Source of the DNA: Diphasiastrum complanatum
Lineage: Eukaryota > Streptophyta > Lycopodiopsida > Lycopodiales > Lycopodiaceae
NCBI GenBank assembly: GCA_029204225.1
Contig: CM055114.1
Coordinates: forward strand, 18,432,540-18,496,539
Length of the DNA: 64,000 nucleotides
Direction of reading: 5' to 3'
A program made the position numbers and the translations under genes. Shown here in pieces: positions 1-12,110 of this stretch. The notes beneath the pieces are model-generated. The model was not told the DNA's origin. It saw only the letters and a list, made by a program, of their open reading frames with translations, and searched no databases. The number at the start of each line of letters is the position of its first letter. Position 1 is the first letter of the stretch.

Positions 1-800
1 GCTCGACACACATAATCTCGTTACATCATAGCAGCTACGGACTATTGCACCAAATGGGCTGAAGCAAGAGTTGTTTGCAATGCTTACGCTCGTTCTACCG
101 TCAAATTTCTCTATGAACAGGTTATAGTTCGGTTCGGATGTCCTCTAGAGCTTATTAGGGATAGGGTACACATTTCTTTAACTCTGTCATAGCAGATCTT
201 CTTTCCAAATTTTTATTGGTACATCGCAAAAATTCCCCATACTATCCACGCTGCAATGGCCAAACAGAATCCACCAATAAAATCCTATGTGGAATTCTCA
301 CCAAAACCGTCGAATCCAGCTGATCTGATTGGGAACTCAAACTCCATGCTGCTCTGGCTTATCGCACCAGCCCGAAGCGAGCTACAGGATTAACCCCTTT
401 CCAGCTCACATATGGCCAAGAAGTCGTTATGCCTGTGGAATTCTATATCCCCTCCCTTCGAGTAGCCTATAACCTTGAGCTCGATATTCCTTAGAATCTA
501 GCAAATAGTTATTCCATCTGGAGCAACTTTGTGAAACACGAAGGATCAACATTCATGCTCAACAAGTCCACAAACGACGACAAAAAGCATGGCATGATTG
601 ATCATTGAAAGTTAGAGATTTTCAGATTAGAGATAAGGTCCTGCTATACCAGGCCAAAGCCTTCAAAGGCAAACTGAAATTTTCTGGCCAAGGACCTAAC
701 GTCATTAAAAAAATCTTTGCCTCTGGATATGTCCAACTCCAAACCCTTCAAGGCGATATCCTCGACACTGTGGTCAGTGGGATTCGACTGAGAAAATACA
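1..800 (+). pseudogene. Ty3/gypsy integrase remnant (3' end of pol)
   Basis: This is the end of a gypsy polyprotein. Integrase inserts the cDNA copy into the nuclear genome. Translating across frames shows TDYCTKWAEA around the first catalytic Asp, then an LI-RD-VH-F-like segment for the second Asp (the Asp-Arg-Gly motif is damaged), then NGQTESTNK, which carries the catalytic Glu. The C-terminal segment at 605-800 includes KVLLYQAKAFKGKLKFSG and VVSGIRLRKYNEP, typical of the domain after the core. Frameshifts near 170-180 and in-frame stops near 317 and 494 break it, so it is dead. The element starts to the left of the window. It is followed directly by the extra ORF at 1134-4280 and an LTR, which fixes the element on the plus strand. 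Confidence 0.85.
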
Positions 801-1133
801 ATGAACCCAGTTTTTATCTTGATATGTATTTTCTTTCCTACTGTTTTTCTTTCTTTTTATTGTCTGCATGCTATTTCGACAACATTTTTGCTATGTTTTC
901 TTGTTCCACCCATCAAGATACTATTAGATCAGGTATACCAACAGTCTTCTATGAGAAAACCACAAAAGTCATTTGTTTTAGAAGAAATTTTTTCACAACA
1001 TCTCAGATAGAATTCTCCTGACTCATTTTTTACAGAGCACGATCCATTTTTGGCCTTCGCAAATTCTGTCTCACATGCCAATTTTTTTTCAAAATTTTTA
1101 AAATTCTCAGAGCAATCTAAAATCACTGCTATC

Positions 1134-4100
1134 ATGGCTTCCCGCAATTCATCGCTTAGCTTGCATCGCCATAAGCCCCCTTGTCCTTATTTAGGGGATA
1201 TAGTCATGATCTATCTTAAGAATTGCGCCGAGTAGCTCACACTGGCCAAGGATATCCTCACCAACCTTGGCTTTGATCTGACACTTTTTCGGGACCAGTA
1301 GAGCGAGAGCCTCATCCGAGCAGCCTAATCCACCTATTTGGATGAGTTCCAAACTTTTCGGATTACATCCAAGAGTGGCAGCTATATATTATCAACGTCT
1401 CTCCTGGGGATCTCCAGAGCATCGGCTCTCCTAATCTCAAAGAGACAATCCATGGAAAGGGCACCAACTATGATGCCAAGTACTTCACAAAATTTCTGAT
1501 AGACGACGGCAAAACCATTGCCCAAATCAACGACATCACTATCCGCCTCATCACGGATCCCCATCTACGGGCCGCCTCAAAGATCCTCATCACCATGGTC
1601 ATAGTGCATACCACCTAGATGGATCACATCCCACCGAGTGACCTCTTTTCTCTGACCCTCACCATGGACGATCTCACTCAAAACTACAAGTGGGCTGAGA
1701 AGGTAGTAGAGAAGTTGTGTAGAGCTTTGAAAGCCCGCAAACCAACTACCAAATGTGGGTATCTCCTCCACATGTTGGTCACCAAACAATTGGGATCTAG
1801 GGCGGCCGCTGCCATCAAGGAGCTGGATGATGTTTATCCAAGCACAAAAAAGTGAGCCACCTCCCAATCGACAGTAGACCCGGTCTCACCAGCCCCACCT
1901 ACTAAGAAGTAGAAAGGGAAGACAGTCAGCACAGAAGCCGATGTCCCACATGACATTCTATCCAGCGACATCGGAATGGAATATGCTGAATTCGGAGGGA
2001 GCCTTAAACCATCTTAGGTCCCAAAGGAGGTCCTAGAGCAGCAGATGTCCTTACTTCACCAGGCTCAACAACGCCGACAAGCAGTAGCAGCAGCAGTAGG
2101 CAGCTCCGAAACGGTAGGCACTTCCGACTCTAATCATATGGGCGTGATTCCGTCCACATAGACAATCTCCTCTCCATCACTTGCTCTCACAATCCCACCA
2201 CGACCCCCACCATTTAGTGCCACCTCCACACCCTCACTAACTCTCAACACGGGTTTCACTTCCACACTTCCACAAAAGCCCTCACCTGTACAAATCTCCA
2301 CCCTACTTGACTCCACAGTCAACGTAGATGATTTTGCATTGCAATTACTAATTGCACTTCCATCAACCACTGTCACCACTAACCCAATCCAACAATCTCC
2401 GCCACACAATATCTCCCCACCCCTCAATCCACAATCACCCCCACCTGCCTTTCATACACCTCCGTCTAGCCCTGCTCCTGATTTTCTACCATTTAACCCA
2501 ATGACGTATCCTAACTACACACGCACCCTCCCTGACATTGGTCCTTGGGAGCAGCTATCCCTTGCAGCCCAAAAAGTGGTATGGTTGGTGAATGAGCTCC
2601 AATACAATCTATTCGGTACCCTAGGGAGACAGTATATTATGCGGCAATTCGACAATGGTGCTATGTCGGGCCTTCAGAAAGAAAAAGCAAGGCTGGAGGA
2701 GAAAAACAAACAACAACAGCTGCAGATCCAGAACCTAACAAATTACAATCAACAACAACAACAGATGCTACTCCACCTCCAGAACCAGCTCCAACTGAAG
2801 GTATCCAACATGCAGCAAACCATCGATACCCTCAAAGCTGAAAAGGATGAGGCTATAGCAGATTCACAAGCAGCACATTCCGCTATGAAGGAATAGTTGG
2901 AAATGATGAACTTCAACGACTTTGCACCACCAGCTATTCCTGAGGGAACTGCCATTCCAGTGGTGGCCTATCAAACGTTGGCCCAAAAGCTGAAAGCCAC
3001 GATGGAGCAACACTCAAAATTACAACAATCATACATTGCTTCCGTCGAGGCCCTAAACCAGCACATAGCCACCCTAAAAGAATGCTTAAAGGCTGCTGTC
3101 CAGTCGACCCCGTTGGTTTATGCAGAGCACGCCCAATTCCATGATTGGGGGCACCACTTTGATGGACCAGATGGTGGAGATGGATCAAGATTCCAACAGC
3201 CTCCTCCTGCAACTCAAGGCTCCGCATTTCAAGGCCAACCCCTGGGGCAAGGAGCTCAAACACCAACCAATCCATCGAGCTCTAGGAGTACCAGCTCCCA
3301 ACATTATCTTCTCCCTTCCACCGCTTCTAACCCTCTCAACACCACTAACTCCACCTTCATTCCACGACAATTTTCTCCTGAGTCACAAAAAATTGCAGAA
3401 GCTAACCCCTGGTCTCCTCTCTCTCCTGAATCCAATCCAAAAATCGAACACAGACTGTCTCTGAAGCACCAACCATCTGACACAAAATCATGTCCACAGA
3501 ACCAAGCAAGGAGTTGCGTGCCTCTTAGGAGTTGCAAAGAAGTATCCAACAATGAAAGAGTGAGGTGGCTACATACTGCCAGATTTGGACTAGTGTCAGA
3601 TGCATAAAGCAGCAGTCAAACTCCTACATCCACAACCTCTCTGACATCATCAGCTCTTTCTGCAAAGTAAGACCTCAATGGCACGATATCTCGAAGCTCC
3701 CTCATACTTTCGCACCAATCCTTATTACTATCCAGTAGCGAGGCGAGAACCATTTCCTACCACCAAGGTCAAGAACAGAATCTTTTGGCCTAAGCTCACA
3801 GACGTGGATACCGGCAACTTAGCCGAAGACATGGTCACCAACTGCCGAGTATTCTACCAGAAGCACCATGGCAATTCTGATCGCGATGTCAGATATTTTG
3901 CGGATAATTGCGGCCTGGTGGCATTTCTAGCAGAACTCAGAAGTTTTTGGGATCGAGGGTTACCCCCAATCGTCCTTGATATCAATAAACCCTTGCACAT
4001 GCAAGACGACCATATCAACATTGCAAGGCTCTATTATTGCGCTACACTCACTTTCGCCCTACACGTTAGTATGGTGGAGCTATGGAAAATCCATAACTTT

Positions 4101-4280
4101 CTCCAAGGTATGCTCCATTATTACAAACCCATGCTCTTTCTGAACAAATTACAGTGGAAAATGATGGAGGGCATCGGCATGACAATCTACCACTCCCAAC
4201 AACAACAGTCTCGTCTCCAAGAAGCACAAAAGATCCAGGACAAAAAGGCGTCGATTGGTGTGGGACCACCAATCCCATAA
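1134..4280 (+). pseudogene. Extra ORF of the gypsy element, downstream of integrase
   Basis: About 3.1 kb of coding-like sequence lies between integrase and LTR. I do not recognise the family. The start ATG at 1134 (M-A-S-R-N-S-S) is chosen because the minus-strand gypsy copy has the matching M-A-S-R-D-S-S start at 19616. The frame runs 1134-~1380, shifts, stays open to about 3500 apart from nonsense codons, and shifts twice before ending at 4280. The middle (2140-2560) is Pro/Ser/Thr-rich. Positions 2660-2890 encode a Gln-rich coiled coil. A second helical, Gln-rich stretch follows at 2950-3110, and the last 200 residues (3678-4280) are compact and globular-looking. Nine stops (1233, 1299, 1326, 1616, 1853, 1910, 2015, 2159, 2894) interrupt it. 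I see no membrane segment or signal peptide, so an envelope-like role is not supported. A structural or regulatory accessory protein is inference. Confidence 0.6.
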
Positions 4281-4344
4281 GGAGGTTGATAATATTAGAA
4301 ACTGCGCTAACACAGAGAAAAAAAGAAAAAAGAAATAAAACTCT

Positions 4345-5400
4345 GTGACATGTGTTTTGTAAGACCACATATGAGTATCTGTCAATAAACTTTAGCCATG
4401 GCATGTGTCTTGTAAGTCCATGAGTAGAAGCTTAAATAATAATAAAAAACCTTAAACTTAGATTTAGAACTTAGACTCAGGAAACTTAAGATTAGAAATA
4501 TTTTATCTTAAGTTTTCCTAAGTTAAAAAATTTAAAGTTCTAAATCCTAAGTTAGAAGTTCTAGAAAGGCTAGAAACAAATTAGTCCCATAAGTTAGTAG
4601 ACACTTATGGAAGACCCTCGCCATAAAAGGAGAGGTATTTGCATTGTAAACAACACTCTGAAATTATGCTAAATTGCTCTCTATTGAGATTATCATTCTA
4701 TTTCTTTGTGTTCCCATTGGAAGGTGCATAACTTGAGGGAAGGTGCTCGGGCCTCTTCTTGCCTCCTTTCATTGGCTTATTGGTTTATTTAGTTAGCCGC
4801 AACTTATCTTTCAAACCCTCTAGGTGTTAATTTAGGTCTTAGTTTAGCAACCTTGCTAGTTGGGTTTGCCTTAGCAAGGATTTATTGTTGTTTCTAATTA
4901 GTTTTATTTCCGTTTTGAGCACTAGTTGGGTAAGCCTTAGTGCTCTCATCCTTGTTGATTATTTTCGTATTTCCGTTGAAGCTTGTTGTAGAAACTTAAA
5001 AAGTGGGACGAATCTCTACATCTCTATACTACACCCGTAAGTAGATCTAGCACCGCACGAACTCGAAATACTTCCAACACATATTGTTTATTCTTTTTAC
5101 GTGCATTAGTACTGTCAAATGCTCTCTAATTTGTTTCTCTTTCTGTTACTAATACTCGCTCCAACGACTGAATAGAATATATCATTTGGAGAGTGCACGA
5201 CTATCGCAGATGCCTAATTGTTTGCTCTCTTCATGGTTGTCTAAGACACCTACATGGATATTCTACCAGTCGAAAGATCAATTTACCTAATACTTTGAAT
5301 TCGATAATTCGATTCGATCCTTTATAATTGATTGTTTTTCTTTGTTTGATGAGGTTTGAATCATCTCCTTATCGGAGTCAGTCATCAGTGACATCAACAA
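4345..5400 (+). repeat. Probable 3' LTR of the gypsy element (bounds approximate)
   Basis: After the extra ORF comes non-coding sequence with LTR character: a TGTGACATG start near 4345, short inverted A/T-rich segments at 4440-4560, a plausible transcript region with poly-pyrimidine runs, and a possible terminal ACATCAACA near 5397. No second copy lies in the window, so the ends cannot be set by comparison; the right end could be as early as 5080. Confidence 0.5.
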
Positions 5401-5886
5401 ATCCAAGTTACATGTGAAAGAAAATAAACATTCAATTTGTTTGCTCAGTAGAAATAAGAGAAAATAGATAGTTTGAAAGCTTAGTTAAAGCATGAGGAGC
5501 AAGATCATATTACTATGCAATCAAAGAATGAGCTATTGCAATATAAAATGTAGGATTGTGGAGAAGTCTATTATGTTTCTAGATATTATGTAGAATAAAA
5601 AATTAAGTCACTAATAAATTAGTCATGATGGCATATAAAAACCTATAGCCATGGGGAAAACCAAGAAATAGTGCAAGAGAAGTGCCTTATTTTGGCCAAT
5701 GAATGTGAAATTTGAAAACTATGTGCTAAAAATTGCAAAGTAGCCAACAAAATTTTAAGATGGACAAGAGTGAAGCCAATCAATTGTGACTTGAAGAGAA
5801 ACAAGGACTACTTTCAAACAAAATCTAGAATTCACTGATCTTCGACAAATTGAAGAATTTGCAATAGTAAAACATGTTGTTGATTT
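5400..5886. other. No gene seen
   Basis: A/T-rich sequence with stops in all frames and no recognisable motif. It separates the gypsy LTR from a copia LTR fragment. Confidence 0.6.
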
Positions 5887-6190
5887 TGAAAGATTCAACT
5901 AGGTTCATTGGTGCACTATCTTGTCAATTGCTTGCAATTCTATGTGTAGAATAATCTATATTTGTTATTTTTGGATCCACAAGTGTGAAATACAGTAGCT
6001 TGCTGGCTTTGTACGGACAACAACAGAACTTTTTCAATAATTCAAGTTTGATCAAGTTCTATGGGTGTTTGCATCTCACTTTGTGTGTAGATGCTGATTT
6101 TTCTACATTGGTGAAATTGGTGGTGTATTTCTCTTTCTAACCAAAGATCATTCAAGTAGATTGGATCTTAAGTATCTGAAATCTTTCACA
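5887..6190 (+). repeat. Copia LTR with internal deletion
   Basis: It matches the LTR at 9533-10191. The first ~20 bp (TTGAAAGATTCAACTAG) are joined directly to the part equivalent to 9895-10191, so about 345 bp of U3/R are missing. It ends in CACA immediately before the primer-binding site at 6191. It is either a truncated 5' LTR or a recombination product. Confidence 0.75.
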
Positions 6191-6202
6191 TGGTATCAGA
6201 GC
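6191..6202 (+). other. Copia primer-binding site
   Basis: TGGTATCAGAGC, the complement of the initiator-Met tRNA 3' region used by most plant copia elements, lies directly after the LTR end. Leader sequence follows to about 6575 and is nearly identical to 10204-10562. Confidence 0.9.
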
Positions 6203-6580
6203 TTGTGTTTCAGGTTATGAAGGAGAAAATTAGATCTATCAATGATTTGTTGAAGATATCAAGTCTAGAGCATGCTAGAGAGGATTCTACATCAAAATCG
6301 AGTTTTTTGCTTTTGTAGATCAAAACACTAAATAGGTCAATATACTTGATCAATTCCAATTTTTGAATTCACATAGTGGATGTGGCCGATTTTTGGATCA
6401 TTGGATCAGCCTAAGTGGTGGCTTATAGATTGCATATCAAATTTTCAGCATTTGCATGTAGATTTGGAATAGTCAATTTTTTGTGATTTTGTCAAAACCC
6501 TAATTTTGATTGGATCTCTAGATAGTGAGGTTGCTGGATTTCATTTGAGTGTGTTTCAATCTTAGGAAGTGGAAAAATTG
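6203..6580 (+). repeat. Copia 5' leader fragment
   Basis: The leader continues as a near copy of 10204-10562 and then stops abruptly near 6575, where the two sequences diverge. The gag that should follow is missing. Confidence 0.7.
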
Positions 6581-9532
6581 AGTGTGTTTCATTTGAGTGT
6601 GCCATGAGAAATTCGTAGCAAGACTTGCTTCAACTATTCTTCTTCATGGCAGCCAAGAGTCCTTTCTCAAGTCTTGGCTGCTAGGACAACGAGCATTTAA
6701 GTGGGTTCTTTGGTTGCCAATAGACTTCATCAATCTCTTCACAGTTACATTCCAAGTGGTTGCAACCTTCTTTTATCTATCTTGTTGGTTGGTGGTTGCT
6801 ACAGTCACAGATTTTTCGACCTGAAATCTCTAACAATCAATTGCATTTTTTCACTATATAGAACTAAAAGATAGACAGATGTAGAATCAAACAAGTGTCT
6901 ATCTTTTGCATAGATCAATGTGGAATCACTAAGAACTATGCCTTCCAAAAACTGATTGACTCTAAATACAGATCAAAGAGTATACAAAATTAGAACGATA
7001 GCACTTTCACACGAAAGTAATCATAGGGGTCAAATTCTAATTTGACCCAAGGATCAATTCAGTCTTTGATTCGATTCTACATGACCTAAGATCAATATAA
7101 ACTTTGATTCGATTTGACCTAACCCAAGGTCGATATAGACTTTGTTTTGATTTGTCCCAATCCAAGGTCAATATCTTTGATTCAATTCAACCCAATTCAA
7201 GGTCGATTTAGATTTAGATATTGACCTAGTATATATAAATATGTTTTTTACAGCTCCCTATTGGAGTTTTAACATGTTTGATATTCCCATGTGTAAATGT
7301 ACAAACTGTTTGAATCCCCATGTAATTCAACAGATTTTAAAGAGTGCAGAAAAAAATGTACAAGTGGAGTGACCGTACAATAGTTTCTCTAGATTATCAT
7401 TAATCAAATTCCAACATGCTTATGGATGCTCTTTTGATTTAAGTAGCAATTGTGCATGTTTGGTAAAATTGTGATATTTAGAGAGCTTAAAAAAATAGCA
7501 AATTTGTTGTATTGTTAATTTGTTATTCATGGTTTTTATTTCCAAACCCATCAAAACACTTAGCTAAATAGTCTCACATGGTAGAGTGCTGGTTGTAATT
7601 TGAGATTTAGAATAGTTATATAATTAACCTAATCCAAAGGGTTACCTAAGTGTAAAACTTTGACTTTATGTACTTATGATAAAACAACTTAGTCCAAGTA
7701 ATGGCCTTTAGTTATAGAAAAAAATATTTTCAAGATAAGCTTTAGAAAGTTTAATAAGGCATGCTTAAGCATGGACAATATATGAATAACTTAGCCATGT
7801 TAGTAGGGGTCTCTCTACTAGTGATGATAGATTCAAAATGTAGTGATGCTTTGCAACATTTTGTCGTATAAATCTTTTTTATAATGGAAAATTATTTGTT
7901 GTTGATGAAATGACTAAACAAAAGTTCTCATTGTGAATTGCAATTTTTAAGTTGAAATCAATAGTTTTCAATAACATATATGGCAGTTAACTAGATATTG
8001 AATATAATGTGCACTGCCATTGAAAATTATTTGCTTATTTCTATGGAGTAATATGTCTAGGCGAGTTGAATATCATCAATGCATGCTCAATTAGATCTCT
8101 TGTTATGCACGACAAGTATTCGGAGAGAACTTGAGCTATAAGCCTCTACTTATATGCCTACATTTATGTATCTAGTAACTAGGTGATAGAAGGAATAGTT
8201 CAGATTTTACCTCATTTTTGCAAGACTTATTCTAAGCTATCAATACATACAATTCATAGGCAATGCACATCCACAGCTTTTGAACATTTCAATATGAATG
8301 TTCTTGGCAAATCTATTACTTGCTTTACGTGAATGGCGAAGAAGGGCATTCATATTCATCATCTTGGAGATTGTCATTGTCAAATAAAATATACTATCTT
8401 GAAACAACAAAAATAAGTGAAACACAATGTCAAAGCTAAATAGTAAAAGTGACATCTACCTCGAATGAAGTCATGTATTTTATGATTTCCCTATTATGTT
8501 ATGTTGATATAATGTACCACAATTCTTAATATTGAAGTGTTGATTGTGGGGCATCTTATAATATCACATATTCTAATGAGAGAAATTTGACAAATGAGGG
8601 TCGTATCTATGTTCAAAAGTGACATAAAAGCATATCATTCATTTCATAGAAAAGTATAAAATGATATTATCGTTTTGTGTTTATTTGTAGCATGGCAAGA
8701 GGAATGCATGGTGCATTTAAATCTTATTGATTATCTCAATGCATGCAACAGGGCCCACATGTAGATTTTCGAAAAAAAACTAGGCAAATTTCTAGTCATG
8801 CAAAAATGTTTGTTAGGGAGCAAAACTATTGTCAGAGATGGATTCTTACTATTGACTCCAGATCTCACCAAGTTCTATTAAATTTCTAAGATTCTCTTCA
8901 ACAATTTACCATGAAGCCACGCCTCTTATTGGCATTGATGGTTCTTTGTCTTTCATGGTTAGTACCCTCTATGTGATGACAAATATGATTCAATTGATTT
9001 GCCAAACATTTACAATTTCAATGACATTTCCACAACAAAATCAACCTCCATAGTATGCCTAAATTCCCATAAATAACCTTGAATGGTGGATGACCAAGTA
9101 CATGTGGATCTACACACATGAAAAAAAAAACCTACCACCTCTAGTATACAAATAAGTTGACCAACAAAGTATATATCATACTACTTCCCACAATTTTGCT
9201 TGCTATAAAAGCCCACAAGATTAGGGTTTTACAACATGTGGTGTGCATTGGCTGATGCAAGGTGATTCTATTCTTCAAGAACATGAGACATTTTGATAGC
9301 ATGGTGCAATCTTACCATTAGGAAAATCTAGAAATTATTTTTCCATGTTATTGATTAGTTGTCAACGATACATGTGCTCCTCATCTCCCATATCCTAGTT
9401 TCATTCTATTGAGAGAATATGTCCATCAAGATTCCACCAAAACTAACATGCTCATTAACTAGTTTCATTGAAAGTTCTAAATCTATACAATTTTACTTGC
9501 CTTAATTTATTGAGAGTCAAGTGAGTGCAAAG
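6581..9532. other. No gene seen; decayed intergenic DNA
   Basis: Nearly 3 kb of A/T-rich sequence without a credible reading frame. The open frames at 6597-6824 and 8240-8455 show no family resemblance. A short degenerate tandem repeat sits at 7040-7215. Confidence 0.6.
7040..7215. repeat. Degenerate ~40-bp tandem repeat
   Basis: About 4.5 units of the pattern GACC-AA-CCAAGGTC-ATAT-GACTTTGATTCGATTT follow one another with point differences and small indels. Nothing suggests coding. Confidence 0.65.
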
Positions 9533-10191
9533 TGTGAAAGATTCAACTAGTTTCATCACATTTTGCAATATTTCCATATTTGGCATATTGAGGCCAAAAC
9601 TTGTTTTAGACTTAGAGGTTGACTTTTCAAAGTTTTTTAGTCTAAATTTCATTTTAATAAACACTTTTTGAAAGTGTGGGAAAGTTAGAATGCGAGTTTG
9701 AGTAGATTGAATTTGAATAGTTGGGTACATTGAATCTAGATCCAAAATTAGTAGGGTTAGCATTTTGGTGGGAAAGCCAAGTGGCCAAATAGGGTTTGGA
9801 CCTGTTATAAAAGAATGTAACTCATGGAGAGAGCAATATTCTCTCTTCTTTATCTCATTTCATGCTTATACATGATTCTCCTGGGTTCTACTATCCATTG
9901 GTGCACTATCATGGTGATTGCTTGCAATTCTATGTGTAAAATGATCTATATTTGTTATTTTTGGATTCACACGTGTGAAATACAGTAGCTTGCTGGTTTT
10001 ATACGGACATCAATAGTACATATTCATTTCATTTAAGTTTGATCAAGTTCTATTGGTGTTTGCATCTCAAATTGTGTGTAGATGCTGATTTTTCTACATT
10101 GGTGAAATTGGTAGTGTATTTCTCTTTCTAACCAAAGATCATTCAAGTAGATTGGATCTTAAGGATCTGAAATCTTTCACATGGTATCAGA
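9533..10191 (+). repeat. Copia LTR, about 659 bp (5' LTR)
   Basis: It starts with TGTGAAAGATTC and ends in TTTCACA next to a primer-binding site. A TATAAAA-like site lies at 9807 (GTTATAAAAGAATG), followed by a transcript-start-like region. The same family occurs at 5887-6190 (internally deleted) and, on the minus strand, at 59905-60536 and 58047-58327. That comparison sets the approximate left edge. Confidence 0.8.
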
Positions 10192-10203
10192 GCTTGTGTT
10201 TCA
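10192..10203 (+). other. Copia primer-binding site
   Basis: TGGTATCAGAGC lies directly after the LTR, complementary to initiator-Met tRNA. It starts 4,001 bp after the equivalent site at 6191. Confidence 0.9.
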
Positions 10204-10786
10204 GGTTATGAAGGAGGAAATCAGATCTATCAATGATTTGGTGAAGATATCAAGTCTAGAGAATGCTAGAGAGGATTCTACACCAAAATCGGATTTTTTG
10301 CTTTTGTAGATCAAAACCCTATATAGGTCAATATACTTGATCAATCCCATTTTTTGAATTCACATAGTGGATGTGGCCAATTTTTGGATCATTGGATCAG
10401 CCTAAGTGGTGGCTTATAGATTGCATATCAAATTTTCAGCATTTGCATGTAGATTTGGAATAGTCAATTTTTTGTGATTTTGTCAAAACCCTAATTTTGA
10501 TTGGATCTCTAGATAGTGAGGTTGCTGGACTTCATTTGAGTGTGTTTCAATCTTAGGAAGTGGAAAAAGTCATTAGATTGAGGATAGATCATAGGTTGAT
10601 CAAGATTCCATGATTCTATGTGTTGATTTGCTTGGATAAGTGCTAGAAGAGAATTTGTGAGAAAGTTTCAAATCTTGGTGATTTCTTTTGAAAGCATTTG
10701 TTGGTGTTCAAAGGAGTGCTTTGTGCATTGAAGCAAGTTGAAAGGGAAGATCAGGTCATTGCTACATAGCAACCTCAATTGGAGTC

Positions 10787-11085
10787 ATGCTGGAAGCCAA
10801 TGATAGGCTTACCTCAAGTAGCTATTCATTGTGGAAAGTGAGGATGGAGTCACTTCTTGAGATGAATGATGTTTTGGATATTGTTGTAGGTTTGGAGGAG
10901 AGACCAGCAACACAACAAGATCAATTGAGGTATGATAAGAGGGCCAAGAAGGCTCTACACATGATAAAGATGAATGTTACCAATGAACTTCTCAAGGAAG
11001 TTGGTAAGTGCACATCATCTTTGGAAGCTTGGAATTTATTGAAGAAGCTTTATGAATCCAAGTCTACATCTAGACTGTTGATCAG
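10787..11085 (+). pseudogene. Copia gag, N-terminal stub
   Basis: The start codon lies about 580 bp after the primer site. The first ~100 residues (MLEANDRLTSSSYSLWKVRM, then a helical segment ending in LYESKSTSR) are the N-terminal half of copia gag, the capsid-like protein that packages the RNA. It is clearly related to the gag at 12111. Similarity ends abruptly near 11085 and a stop follows at 11093. Zinc knuckle, protease, integrase and RT are absent. Confidence 0.85.
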
Positions 11086-12110
11086 ATCTTACTAACCTTT
11101 GTTTTGTGAACTGAACTTGTGGATCAAAAGCATATTTCAGGTCTATTGAAGCTCAGAGGCTGAGAAGAATCTATTTTGGATTAGATCATAGCACCTAATC
11201 ATTTGTTGATTGTGAGGCTTGTGCATATTCAATACTAACAATGTTCTGTTCAATCTATTGTTGACAATCTCCACTTCTGTGGATGAACACTCTCCTTAAG
11301 TGGATGAACCTTCTCTTTAAGTGGATAACAAATACTCTTTGAGTGATTTTGTAATTATCCAAAAGGTTAATCAAAGCTCCCACTTGGATGAAAGATCCCC
11401 TTTTGGGTGAACAGATAATCTTTTGCATAAATTTTGCTGTACTTTGTTGGGCATGTAAGTAACTCTCCTTATGTAATTTGATTGGAGCATTTGTTGGAAG
11501 GTTTTAACCATTATTCAAAAGTGTTTTCAGGTTCTTAACGGTTTGAGGAACATTCTCATGTGAAGTGATCTTAGATCTACATCTAAACACCAAGATTTGA
11601 CAAGCTAGTGAAGCTAGTCTTGTGATTCACTAAGTGTGCTCTTTCTTTTACCTCTAAAGCTTGTACTTATCACTTGTTGGAGTTTATAAACTTTTAGAAG
11701 TGTGGTTTACATGTGGTTTTATAGGTTGAATCAATATCTTCGTGTGTTGATCATATGTTGATCAAGTTTGTTCAATTCTAGGTATTCTTGGCAGCCTAGT
11801 CTTGTGTATCTTCTAAGAATGCAAGTAACTCTTCACATCATAACTTGATTTGGTCACTTGCTAGAAAGTTTGAGAGCTTAATCAAGAGTGTGTTCAGGTT
11901 GGTTTGAGTTTGTAATACATTGTTAGTGTGTTCAAAGTGTTGCATGTGTTTTCAATCTTCCTTTCTATGCTTAGAAACCAGCCAGGTTCAAGATAGAAGT
12001 GTTTTAGGGTTCTAGATCTTCTGAGATCTTCTTATCCTTCATTTGTTGAGAGGAAAGTGAGTGCTAGGTGAATTAGAACAGAGCCTAAAAGTTGAAGAAT
12101 CATCATATTC
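11086..12110 (+). other. Non-coding leader between two gag sequences
   Basis: No open frame. Two related segments of about 95 bp (11447-11545 and 11815-11910, both containing GTAAGTAACTC/GCAAGTAACTC and GTGTT/GTGTGTTCAGG) indicate an internal duplication. It probably includes the 5' leader of the element whose gag starts at 12111. I find no LTR or primer site in it. Confidence 0.5.

Noticed and set aside
801-1021. Open frame continuing past integrase with a hydrophobic stretch
   Set aside because: It is the tail of the integrase frame running into non-coding spacer; there is no independent start, and the hydrophobicity comes from T-rich DNA.
1134-4280. Extra ORF as a retroviral-type envelope gene
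   Set aside because: No signal peptide, membrane span, or cleavage site is visible; the composition is Pro/Gln-rich and coiled coil.
6597-6824. 75-codon frame with a hydrophobic C-terminal part
   Set aside because: No family resemblance, no flanking gene structure, lies in decayed leader-adjacent DNA.
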